Source: Candidatus Coatesiibacteriota bacterium
GTDB lineage: Bacteria > JAFGND01
Direction of reading: 5' to 3'
Assembly (NCBI GenBank): GCA_016927185.1
Contig: JAFGND010000094.1
Span: 1 to 46,936 of the forward strand
Length of the DNA stretch: 46,936 nucleotides
Below the pieces are notes generated by a model. It had not been told where the DNA came from and did no database searches. It was given only the letters and a program-made list of their open reading frames with translations. Each line of letters begins with the position of its first letter. The stretch's first letter is position 1. A program made the position numbers and the translations under genes. Positions 15,638-23,611 of this stretch are shown one piece after another.

Positions 15638-17188
15638 ATGATAGACAACTGGAAACGAATACTCAATCTATGTTTAGTACTCAGCTCCTTGCTTATTATC
15701 ACCTCGTTCTTGTTCATATCTTTCTCAAGAATTAATTATGGATTTGATCTGGAATGGGTTGAAGGTTCGCTTCTGGATCATGTCTGGAGATTATATGACA
15801 GACTCCCACTTTACATTGAACCTTCAGCTGATTTCATAACAACTAATTATGCACCTCTGTATTATTATGCATGCATCATCCTCTGGAAGATAAGTGAACC
15901 TGATTACTGGCAGGGGAGGCTTATCTCAATTATCTCAACATTGATTATTGCATTTTTCATTTTCAGGATAGTTGTCAGGGAAAGAAAAGACTGGATTACT
16001 GGTCTGGCTTGTGCTGGACTATTCATTTCAACTTATGCAAGAACAGGATACTGGTTTGATCTTATAAGAAATGACATGCTTACAATTGCTTTTTTCATTA
16101 TTTCAATATATCTGGCACTTGATAAACAAAGCATCAGAAATATTATTCTTTCTGGCATCTTTTCTGCTCTGGCAATCCTTACAAAGCAGAACTTCATTAT
16201 ATCAGCCTTTTTCATGGCCTTAGGTATCATTTATATGCAAAACCTGAAGCAGGCTTTAATCTATGTTTCATCTCTGCTTCTATTCTTGATACCTGTACTT
16301 TTATTCTTCCACTTCACAAGCAATGGATGGTCTACTTACCATATGTTTATCCTGCCTGCTTATACACCACTTGCATATAATCCAATAAGTTTCATAAAAT
16401 TGTTGTTTTTCAATGATATAGGTATTTATTCCATACCCATAATTGCAATCATTATACTTATAATATATCTTTTTTCCATGAAGATAATATCTTTATCAAA
16501 AGAAATAGTATTCTTGATAATCTTGTTAGCTGGATCATTCATTCAATCCATCAATAACAGAATACATTTCGGTTCATTCATTAATCAATATATAATAGTC
16601 TATGTCTTATTATCCTTGTTGATTGGTTTATTTGCAGTTAAATTAAACTCAACAAACATGAAAATTAGATTATTATTCTCAGTACTAATTCTTTTTCAAT
16701 CAATATGCTTTTATGCAATTTGGGATTTCTATGTTCCCAGTGCAAAAGAAAAGCAGAAAGTTTTAGAATTCAGGAAAAAACTGGATACACTAAGCAAATT
16801 CGGGAATATATATATGCCCTATCACGGTTTCCTATCAAGAAAACACTCCAAAAATACCACAATTCATTTAATGACTGCCCTATCACATTTCAATACAACT
16901 GATAAATGTAAAACCAGGAAACAAGCTTATATTTCTTTTATTGATAGTATACAAAAACGTAAATATGAAGTGATCATTTGGGATAAATTTAGGAATGTCA
17001 ATATAAGAAAAATTCCATATGAGGAATACCTTCTATATACAAATAATTACAAGCCCGTTGCTTTTTTCAAGGATCCACCATTATTAATGAACAAACTTAC
17101 ATTGATGGATGTTCATCCATTTCAGATACTCATCAGAAGAGACATTCCTGATGAAAAAATCAAAGAAGTAATGAATCTGGCGAAATAA
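15638..17188 (+). CDS. Multi-pass GT-C type glycosyltransferase (GT39/GT87-like)
   Basis: The 516 residues carry about ten to twelve hydrophobic helices and, after the first, a loop with acidic residues (FDLEWVEGSLLDH), the place where GT-C enzymes hold their catalytic Asp/Glu. The soluble C-terminal part begins near residue 375. Such enzymes transfer a sugar from a polyprenyl-phosphate donor outside the cytoplasmic membrane. The start is taken at the ATG 15638 (MIDNWKR), just before the first TM helix and 30 nt after TTGACA. An in-frame ATG at 15578 would add 20 residues and lacks support. The acceptor is unknown. It may share a glycan pathway with the GT2, GT9 and second GT-C genes of this window. 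Confidence 0.75.
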   Translation: MIDNWKRILNLCLVLSSLLIITSFLFISFSRINYGFDLEWVEGSLLDHVWRLYDRLPLYIEPSADFITTNYAPLYYYACIILWKISEPDYWQGRLISIISTLIIAFFIFRIVVRERKDWITGLACAGLFISTYARTGYWFDLIRNDMLTIAFFIISIYLALDKQSIRNIILSGIFSALAILTKQNFIISAFFMALGIIYMQNLKQALIYVSSLLLFLIPVLLFFHFTSNGWSTYHMFILPAYTPLAYNPISFIKLLFFNDIGIYSIPIIAIIILIIYLFSMKIISLSKEIVFLIILLAGSFIQSINNRIHFGSFINQYIIVYVLLSLLIGLFAVKLNSTNMKIRLLFSVLILFQSICFYAIWDFYVPSAKEKQKVLEFRKKLDTLSKFGNIYMPYHGFLSRKHSKNTTIHLMTALSHFNTTDKCKTRKQAYISFIDSIQKRKYEVIIWDKFRNVNIRKIPYEEYLLYTNNYKPVAFFKDPPLLMNKLTLMDVHPFQILIRRDIPDEKIKEVMNLAK

Positions 17189-17202
17189 ATCAGTTGTAGT
17201 TC

Positions 17203-18195
17203 TTAATATTTCTTTCCAAATAAGTATTCAATCAATCCCCAAATAATCCCCAGCTCCACAAAAACCAAATCAAGAGGAAGAAACCATAAAGACCAGAAAA
17301 ACACATTATATGAAGTATTTTTAAGTATCAAAGAAAGCAATCTATCATTCAAGGCATAAATCAGTGAAAAAGATACTGTGAATATTATTGATGGGATTAA
17401 TCCATACAGAAAAATCAATATAAAGGCAACCAGAGAGATAAAAGGAAGGGGAACAGAAAACATGAAGGAATATGGAACTGAAGCACCTTTTATTTTCTCC
17501 AATTTCTCTCTTAATATCACTTTTACCAGAGATGCTGAACGTCTGAAATCCAATTTGAGAACGCTCCAGGTGGAATACTCCTTCAGATGAATTACTTGAA
17601 TATCTTTTGCATTAAGAATTTTAGCTCCCATTCTTGCAAACTGTCTTCCAAGAACAGTATCCTCTACAGAAGGATAGGTATAATTCTCGTTAAAACCTTT
17701 GCTTTCCATAAATAGACTTCTTTTTATACATGCAAAACTTGTATAGAATCCTGATATGAAATCAGGCAAAACAGAATAAGTATAATGCATCCAGAGATTC
17801 TTGTATATCGTGGCTTCATTGCTATATGGGATTTCCAAAGACAATAATCCCACAAGACCATCGCAGTTTTCATTATTTATCCTTTTACAAATCTGTGAAA
17901 TTGTATTCTCATTAACAAGAATATCAGAATCAAGAAAAAGGATATACTTCCCTTTTGCCTGCTTTGCACCGTAATTTCTTGCTTTTGAAACACCTCCTGA
18001 AATACTGAATAATTTCACAGGATAGTGCTTCATGAGATCAGCTGTTCCATCAGTTGAATCATTATCTACAACTATGATTTCAGTTTTATATTGAACCTTA
18101 TTGCAGGAGTTTTTTAAAGCAGGCAGGATTTTGGGTAAAATTGAATGACCATTTTTTACTGGAATAATGCAGCTTAAAAATACATCTTCTTCCAT
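17203..18195 (-). CDS. Family 2 glycosyltransferase with C-terminal membrane helices
   Basis: The 330 residues show an inverting GT-A fold: CIIPVKN at the start, VDNDSTDGT (about 43-51), SKARNYGAKQAKG, and the metal-binding DSD (D89-D91) in FLDSDI. A YPSVEDTVLGRQFARMG segment carries the likely catalytic Glu/Asp. Two to three hydrophobic helices follow (about 245-275 and 290-325), so it is attached to the inner face of the membrane. Its ATG overlaps the purA stop as TAATG, so translation is probably coupled and it belongs to the TPR-purA operon. The sugar and acceptor are not evident. Confidence 0.88.
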   Translation of the reverse strand: MEEDVFLSCIIPVKNGHSILPKILPALKNSCNKVQYKTEIIVVDNDSTDGTADLMKHYPVKLFSISGGVSKARNYGAKQAKGKYILFLDSDILVNENTISQICKRINNENCDGLVGLLSLEIPYSNEATIYKNLWMHYTYSVLPDFISGFYTSFACIKRSLFMESKGFNENYTYPSVEDTVLGRQFARMGAKILNAKDIQVIHLKEYSTWSVLKLDFRRSASLVKVILREKLEKIKGASVPYSFMFSVPLPFISLVAFILIFLYGLIPSIIFTVSFSLIYALNDRLLSLILKNTSYNVFFWSLWFLPLDLVFVELGIIWGLIEYLFGKKY

Positions 18196-19445
18196 TAAAA
18201 TATTATCATTTCTTCCCTTTTGGGGCCATAACTTACTAATGCAATTGGTGTATCAAGATATTCTTCTATGAAATCAAGATATTTTGAAAAATTGGCTGGT
18301 AGTTTATTTCTATTAGAGGTTTTTCTTATCTCCTGTTCCCATCCTTCAAGTTCAATATAAACAGGTTTTGCTTCAAGCAGCTCCTCTGATAAAGTAGGGA
18401 AATAACTGATTTCCTCTCCCTTACAGGAATATTTCACTGCAACATAGATTTTCTCAAACTGGCTTAAGACATCAACTTTTGTCAGTATAATTTCGGTTAC
18501 TCCGTTTATTTCTATTGCATGCTTGACAGCAACAAGATCCAGCCATCCACATTTTCTTGGTCTTCCAGTTGTTGCTCCGAATTCCCTACCTGTCGCTCTC
18601 ATTCTTTGTCCTGATATCCCGTCATCTTCAGTTGGGAATGGTCCTTCTCCAACTCTTGTTGTATAAGCTTTTACAAGACCTATTACTCTATCCAGAGAAA
18701 AAGGTGAAAGACCTGATCCTGATATCAAGCCACCAATAGTTGTATTACTGCTTGTTACATAAGGGTAAGTGCCGTGATCTATGTCTAGTAAAGCACCCTG
18801 TGCACCCTCTAGTAGAATTTTTTTACCTTCTTTGAAGGCTCTATTAAGGTAATTCTGACTGTCTATTAAAAGTGGTGATACTTCTGATATTGCCCCAAGT
18901 AAATATGCTGTATTATAATCCTTATCCTTGCTGCTTATTTCATGCTGATCACAAAACTTGCTGAAAAAATCAGTAAGCACGCTTTCATAGAATAGCAAAC
19001 CTGCTCTGATTCCAATGCGTAGAGCCTTGTCTGAATAACAAGGGCCTATTCCTCTTCCTGTTGTACCTATCAGAGAATCCTTCCTGTTCTCTTCTTGCTT
19101 TTGATCAAGGTATTTATGGAAAGGAAGAACAATATGTGAGTTTTTACTAATTTTAATTCTCTCTTTTATCCCTGGACTTAGATTTTCTGCTTCATTGATT
19201 TCTTTTATTATCTCCCAGAGATCTATTACTACTCCATTCCCTATTACCAACTCTACCTGCTTTTGTAGAACAGCAGCGGGTAACAGGTGAGTTATCATAT
19301 TATTTTCCCCAGCTTCTACACTATGGCCAGCATTAGCACCCCCCTGGCATCTAACTACTATATCAAAACCTGATGCCAAATAATCAGTGCATTTTCCTTT
19401 TCCTTCGTCTCCCCATTGCAGACCAAGAAGTGCTGCTACAGGCAT
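18195..19445 (-). CDS. purA: Adenylosuccinate synthetase
   Basis: It joins IMP and aspartate with GTP hydrolysis, the first step from IMP to AMP, in the cytoplasm. The 416 residues match the family over the whole length: QWGDEGKGK (catalytic Asp13), NAGHSV with the catalytic His, GTTGRGIGPCYSDKA, GVTEIILTKVD with the guanine-binding TKxD, and a C-terminal SYGPKREEMI. The ATG at 19445 is 3 nt after the stop of the TPR gene, whose last codons (GAGGAG) serve as its ribosome site. The GT2 gene overlaps its stop. No purB or other purine gene is close by. Confidence 0.97.
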   Translation of the reverse strand: MPVAALLGLQWGDEGKGKCTDYLASGFDIVVRCQGGANAGHSVEAGENNMITHLLPAAVLQKQVELVIGNGVVIDLWEIIKEINEAENLSPGIKERIKISKNSHIVLPFHKYLDQKQEENRKDSLIGTTGRGIGPCYSDKALRIGIRAGLLFYESVLTDFFSKFCDQHEISSKDKDYNTAYLLGAISEVSPLLIDSQNYLNRAFKEGKKILLEGAQGALLDIDHGTYPYVTSSNTTIGGLISGSGLSPFSLDRVIGLVKAYTTRVGEGPFPTEDDGISGQRMRATGREFGATTGRPRKCGWLDLVAVKHAIEINGVTEIILTKVDVLSQFEKIYVAVKYSCKGEEISYFPTLSEELLEAKPVYIELEGWEQEIRKTSNRNKLPANFSKYLDFIEEYLDTPIALVSYGPKREEMIIF

Positions 19446-19448
19446 ATT

Positions 19449-20030
19449 TTACTCCTCTTCTTCTTCCTCGTCATAGCTTATATTGTATTCAATATATTCT
19501 TCTAATAGTTCTTCCAGCTCTTCCTGCTTGCTTGTTTGTTCTGGATCAATTCTCAAGCTTTCTTTAAGAGCTTCTATTGCTTTCTGGGGCATTTCTCTTT
19601 GCTCATAAATTATTGCAAGTAAATTCCATGCCTCCACATTTTCTGGATCAAGATCAAGTGATTTGTTAAATGCATCTATGGCTAATTCTGCAAGTAATTC
19701 TTCATCTGTTCTGTCTTCCCACAGCTCTTCAATGGATAAATCCTTGAAAAAAACCATTCCATATAGTCTTCCTAGATTCATATGAACTTCAGGATTAAGG
19801 GGATCAATCTCCTGGGCTTTCTTCAGTAATTCTTCTGCCCTGTTGAGCTTCTGCTCTTCTGCTTCTTCAATAGCCTTATCAAGCAGGAAATTACCAATTG
19901 TGTCAATCGCTTCATTAGGATCCTTCAAGGTATTCAATTCATCCAGATATTTCTCTGCATCCAGATATTCATCATTTAGAGCAGCTTCGATAATAAGCTT
20001 TTCGAGATTTTTTATTTTATTTTTATCCAT
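19449..20030 (-). CDS. Acidic TPR protein
   Basis: The 193 residues contain about three to four tetratricopeptide repeats (for example LNRAEELLKKAQEIDPLNPEVHMNLG and VEAWNLLAIIYEQ with EALKESLRIDP) and end in a poly-glutamate tail. No signal peptide is seen, so it is probably a cytoplasmic protein-protein scaffold. AAGGAG lies before the ATG and TTGACA is 49 nt upstream. It leads the operon TPR-purA-GT2, and its Glu codons double as the purA ribosome site. A specific function is not evident. Confidence 0.85.
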   Translation of the reverse strand: MDKNKIKNLEKLIIEAALNDEYLDAEKYLDELNTLKDPNEAIDTIGNFLLDKAIEEAEEQKLNRAEELLKKAQEIDPLNPEVHMNLGRLYGMVFFKDLSIEELWEDRTDEELLAELAIDAFNKSLDLDPENVEAWNLLAIIYEQREMPQKAIEALKESLRIDPEQTSKQEELEELLEEYIEYNISYDEEEEEE

Positions 20031-20056
20031 TTGACTCCTTTCTTATCCACATGTGC

Positions 20057-20085
20057 CAAACTTCTAACTATCTTATTTTTGTCAA
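20057..20085 (-). promoter_or_regulatory. Putative promoter of the TPR-purA-GT2 operon
   Basis: On the minus strand, TTGACA (20080-20085) is followed after 17 nt by AGTTTG (20057-20062). It ends 49 nt before the ATG at 20030. The rest of the 211-nt gap to the plus-strand GT9 gene holds only that gene's -35 element and AT-rich DNA. Confidence 0.45.
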
Positions 20086-20204
20086 GTATTCAGAAATCAT
20101 TTTTTGATGCAGAATTGATTAATCCATAAAGTAATAATAGCTTCATTTTTAAAAGATCTATATAAGATATATTAATTTTTTAATTAGCATATTTTGGCTT
20201 TATC

Positions 20205-20210
20205 TTGACA
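20205..20210 (+). promoter_or_regulatory. Putative -35 element for the GT9 gene
   Basis: TTGACA ends 31 nt before the ATG at 20242. There is no ribosome site before that ATG, so a leaderless mRNA is expected. Confidence 0.45.
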
Positions 20211-20241
20211 AAAACCTTTTTCATAAATTAACGAATAACCA

Positions 20242-21354
20242 ATGACTTCAAACAAGATAATCCTGAAAGCAAATTCAAGGATACTTATAATATCCTTACC
20301 TGGAGTAGGAGATACTCTCCTTGCAACACCATCCATCAAAGCTCTCAAGGAAAGATATAAAGATTCCATTATTGATGTTTTTGTCATGTTTAAACCATCA
20401 AAAGAAATTTTGACTGGTAATCCATATATAAATGAAATCCTGTTCTTTAATATATTGAAAGAAGGAACATTAAAAACTATCAAGTATGTTTTGAAGCTCA
20501 GGAAAAGAAAATATGATGCTTCAGTTCTGGTTTATCCAGGAAACAGAAGAGAGTATAATATAATCAGCTGGTTATTGGGAGCAAGATACCGGCTTGCCCA
20601 TAGATATAATCATGAACATGGTTTTACGTGTCCCTGGTTGAATACTAATACAATTTTAGAAAATGATTGTTTGCACAATGTTGAAGAAGATTATGCAATT
20701 ATGAAGATACTTGATGCGACACCAGAAAAATATGAAAAACCGAGAATCTATATGAATGATACTGATTATGCGAAAGCTCAAGACTGGATAAATCAAAATA
20801 TTAAAGAAAAACAGAAGATGCTTATAGGATTTCATTTAGGCACCGCTGAATTCAAGAACCAAATAATGAGAAGATGGGATTACAGAAAATTCGCGGAACT
20901 AGGAAAAAGGCTGAATGAAAATTATAATGCATCAATCCTCATCTTTGGTGGCAGTAATGAAAAAGAATTGAAGACCAATTGTAAAAAACTAATGGAAGCC
21001 TTTGCCTTCGATATTGAAACTGAAAATATTATTGATACTGCAGCCTTGATTAGTAAATGTAATTTGTTCATATCTAATGATTCTGCTCTAATGCATATTT
21101 CTGCGGCATTGGATGTACCGACAGTTGCCATATTCGGTCCTACTAATCCCACGTGGGTTAAACCATATAAATGTAAGCATTTAATTGCATCCAGCAAAAA
21201 TCTTGATTGCATGCCCTGTTTTTATTATTCCATAAAACCTCTTACATGCAGGAAATATGGTGATTTCCGCTGCATCAAAGATCTTAATGTTGATATTGTC
21301 TTTAATGCAGCAGATGAACTGATTACTTCTTTGTTGTCAACAAATCAGAGCTGA
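20242..21354 (+). CDS. GT9 family glycosyltransferase (heptosyltransferase-like)
   Basis: The 370 residues have a GT-B fold of the ADP-heptose:LPS heptosyltransferase family: ISLPGVGDTLLATPSIKAL at the N-terminus (nucleotide-sugar glycine motif), YPGNRREY, then IGFHLGTAEFKNQIMRRW, LFISNDSALMHISAAL and VAIFGPTNPTW in the nucleotide-binding half. The ISNDSALMHIAAA stretch is diagnostic of the family. A Cys-rich end (C-x2-C-x13-C-x8-C) is common in the group. It suggests LPS-core-like or other envelope glycan synthesis. Its last 32 nt overlap the convergent lipoprotein gene. Exact sugar and acceptor are unknown. Confidence 0.88.
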   Translation: MTSNKIILKANSRILIISLPGVGDTLLATPSIKALKERYKDSIIDVFVMFKPSKEILTGNPYINEILFFNILKEGTLKTIKYVLKLRKRKYDASVLVYPGNRREYNIISWLLGARYRLAHRYNHEHGFTCPWLNTNTILENDCLHNVEEDYAIMKILDATPEKYEKPRIYMNDTDYAKAQDWINQNIKEKQKMLIGFHLGTAEFKNQIMRRWDYRKFAELGKRLNENYNASILIFGGSNEKELKTNCKKLMEAFAFDIETENIIDTAALISKCNLFISNDSALMHISAALDVPTVAIFGPTNPTWVKPYKCKHLIASSKNLDCMPCFYYSIKPLTCRKYGDFRCIKDLNVDIVFNAADELITSLLSTNQS

Positions 21355-22498
21355 AAAAAATCTCATTTATAAAGAATTTTTTATCCTTTATTTCTGTTTT
21401 AACTCTCAATGTTGCATTACTGTCTTTCTCAAACTCACATTTGTAAGTTACAACATAACCTTCCGAGGTTTTCTTTCTTTTCGAATATTTAAGTGAGTTC
21501 CATTTACCTAGTTTGGAAGTCACTTGTTTGTATTCATTTTGAAATTTCTGTTGATTATAAGCATTTTTAAAATTGGGCAAGAAATCCTTTGAGAAGTCTG
21601 CATATTTTTTCGAATCGAAATTCTGTTGAAGATTAGTGCCAATTGATCTCAGTGTGTCACTAACAAATTTGTTATTCTGCTTTATTTTAGGACTTTGCAG
21701 ATTAAATCTCTTCACTTTTGGTAGTGAAATTGAAGATTGTTCCTTTTTATCTTCATTTTTATGTTTCTTTGCAAAAAGATCAAGAACCATCTCAATTTCT
21801 ACTATCTCTTCTTCAGTAAATTCTGCTTGATAAATCACATAAACATCCTTGTTTTTTTCATAAGCTCTTAAAGCCTTATAGGTTTTAAATTCCCCTATCA
21901 ATCCCAGCCATTCCTGTCTGTACAATTTGAAAACATCTTCAGTTATCTTGCTCTTGAAGTTGTCAGTGAAATCCTTTGTGTAAGAAGGATAATCTCCTTT
22001 ATTATATGCAGTAAGTATGTTCAAGATAATCCCATCAGCTTCTTTTGGAATTTCCAGAGGGTGACCTTCTTTCTCTCCTGGTTTTGCGAATATTTTAGAT
22101 TCAAAATGAAATGCATTGATTTTGATATTTTTTTCGTTCTCAACCTTGAAAGCGATATGAATTAATGCAGATTTATCGTTTTCAAAATCAAGTGAGTAGG
22201 CTTTCTCAAAAGAAGTTGTTCCCTTGTGTTCATGATCAAATTGAGCAGCATTAAGCTTCCCCAACTTTTCTTTTACCTCTTTTGAAAACTCCAGATAAGT
22301 CTTTTCCGGGTATTTTTCAAGCAGATCCTTTGTAAAATCTCTTGAAAATTCCTTGTAATTAGAGCTTGTCAAATTCTGAAGAAAATTGTCAGCAATCTGA
22401 TCAACATTCATGCTTCCCTTTTTTTCTTCTTCTTTCCTTGCACTACTGCCACATCCCAGAACAAAAAGGATTAACAGCAGTAAAAAAACCTTTTTCAT
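21323..22498 (-). CDS. Lipoprotein with three DUF3887-like repeats
   Basis: The 391 residues begin with a lipoprotein signal (VLGC, C16) and a charged linker. Three related units of about 95 residues follow, at about 33-130, 155-250 and 290-388. Each starts with a helix pair (patterns LTSSNYKEFSRDFTKDL, YNKGDYPSYTKDFTDNFK and FDSKKYADFSKDFLPNFK), then a KLGK/LIGEFK/KLGKW turn and beta strands ending in valine- and lysine-rich segments. This is the pattern of DUF3887, a cystatin/NTF2-like small fold. It is probably anchored at the outer membrane or periplasmic face. Its ATG overlaps the obg stop as ATGA, with AAGGAGG inside obg. The function is unknown. Confidence 0.75.
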   Translation of the reverse strand: MKKVFLLLLILFVLGCGSSARKEEEKKGSMNVDQIADNFLQNLTSSNYKEFSRDFTKDLLEKYPEKTYLEFSKEVKEKLGKLNAAQFDHEHKGTTSFEKAYSLDFENDKSALIHIAFKVENEKNIKINAFHFESKIFAKPGEKEGHPLEIPKEADGIILNILTAYNKGDYPSYTKDFTDNFKSKITEDVFKLYRQEWLGLIGEFKTYKALRAYEKNKDVYVIYQAEFTEEEIVEIEMVLDLFAKKHKNEDKKEQSSISLPKVKRFNLQSPKIKQNNKFVSDTLRSIGTNLQQNFDSKKYADFSKDFLPNFKNAYNQQKFQNEYKQVTSKLGKWNSLKYSKRKKTSEGYVVTYKCEFEKDSNATLRVKTEIKDKKFFINEIFFSSDLLTTKK

Positions 22499-23511
22499 TC
22501 TACCTCCTTTTCTTTCTCTCTCATTTTCTGAACTTCTCCTATTATCAATAATATCAGTTTGTCTATATTTTCACCAGTTATACCTGAAACCGATAAATTG
22601 CATACAATATCGCAGTTCCTTTCGAATTCTGATTTTATATCTGATTTGGTTAGAATCAATAAATGTGTCCTGTTTGCTATCTCTTCATTGAAACTTGATA
22701 ATTCCTTCTTAAGCAATTCATATTGTTTTTTTATGCTATCCTGACTAGGATCAAGAAGGAATAATAGCAAAAGAGTTCTTTCAATATGCCTCAAGAAATC
22801 CAATCCCATACCTTTTCCTGAACTAGCTCCTTCTATCAAACCTGGAATGTCAGCAATAACTATATCATTATCATATCCTGAAAATAAGACACCAAGATTT
22901 GGTATTAAGGTAGTGAAAGGGTATGCACCAACTTTTGGATTAGCTTTTGTTAATCTTGAAAGGAGTGTGCTTTTTCCTGCATTAGGATATCCAATCAGAC
23001 CGACATCTGCTAAAAGCTTTAGCTCAAGCCTTACATTGAAGGTTTCTCCTTCTTTTCCTTCTGTAGCAAAATCAGGTGATTGTCTTGTGGAACTAACAAA
23101 ACTAGCATTACCCTTTCCGGGTAACCCTCCTTTTGCAATAAGTATTAGTTCTTTATCTTCAAGTATTTCACCTATGTATTCAATTGATTTTTCCTGAGTA
23201 TTTTCATCTATCTTCTCAAGAGATACTTGAGTTCCTAAAGGGACATGTATTACAAGATCTTCTCCATTACTCCCAGTTTTATTACTTCCAGACCCTGGCT
23301 TGCCATTTTTTGCTTTGAATTTCTGCCTGTAGTGAAATTGAAGAAGAGAATTAATAGAAGAATCTCCTATGAAAAAAACATCTCCACCTTTTCCGCCATT
23401 GCCTCCATCAGGTCCACCTTTGGGTACATATTTCTCTCTCCTGAAAGAAACACATCCATCTCCACCTTTACCAGCAAAAATCGAGATTCTAGCTTTATCT
23501 ATAAAGTTCAT
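22495..23511 (-). CDS. obgE: GTPase Obg
   Basis: An essential ribosome-associated GTPase linked to 50S assembly and stress. The 338 residues hold the glycine-rich Obg fold (1-158, with KGGPDGGNGGKGG), then the G domain: G1 GYPNAGKS (174-181), G3 DIPGLIEGASSGKGMG, G4 LTKSD. The short C-terminus lacks the OCT domain of Bacillus Obg. The start is the ATG at 23511 (MNFIDKARI), with no ribosome site, and TTGACA is 37 nt upstream. It shares a 4-nt overlap with the lipoprotein gene downstream. The normal neighbours rplU-rpmA are not here. Confidence 0.97.
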   Translation of the reverse strand: MNFIDKARISIFAGKGGDGCVSFRREKYVPKGGPDGGNGGKGGDVFFIGDSSINSLLQFHYRQKFKAKNGKPGSGSNKTGSNGEDLVIHVPLGTQVSLEKIDENTQEKSIEYIGEILEDKELILIAKGGLPGKGNASFVSSTRQSPDFATEGKEGETFNVRLELKLLADVGLIGYPNAGKSTLLSRLTKANPKVGAYPFTTLIPNLGVLFSGYDNDIVIADIPGLIEGASSGKGMGLDFLRHIERTLLLLFLLDPSQDSIKKQYELLKKELSSFNEEIANRTHLLILTKSDIKSEFERNCDIVCNLSVSGITGENIDKLILLIIGEVQKMREKEKEVE

Positions 23512-23548
23512 AATAATTTCATTAAAAAAACAAATACACTAGCTTTTT

Positions 23549-23554
23549 TGTCAA
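23549..23554 (-). promoter_or_regulatory. Putative -35 element for obg
   Basis: TTGACA on the minus strand ends 37 nt before the obg ATG. TATTTG lies 12 nt further down, and a T-run before the ATG could serve as part of the leader. It lies in the 100-nt gap after the MoxR/VWA cluster and suggests that obg is transcribed separately. Confidence 0.4.
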
Positions 23555-23611
23555 GAAGTTTTTATTTAGAATAAAAAAAAATGCTGATTGAAGACACAAG
23601 GATTTCTTTTG

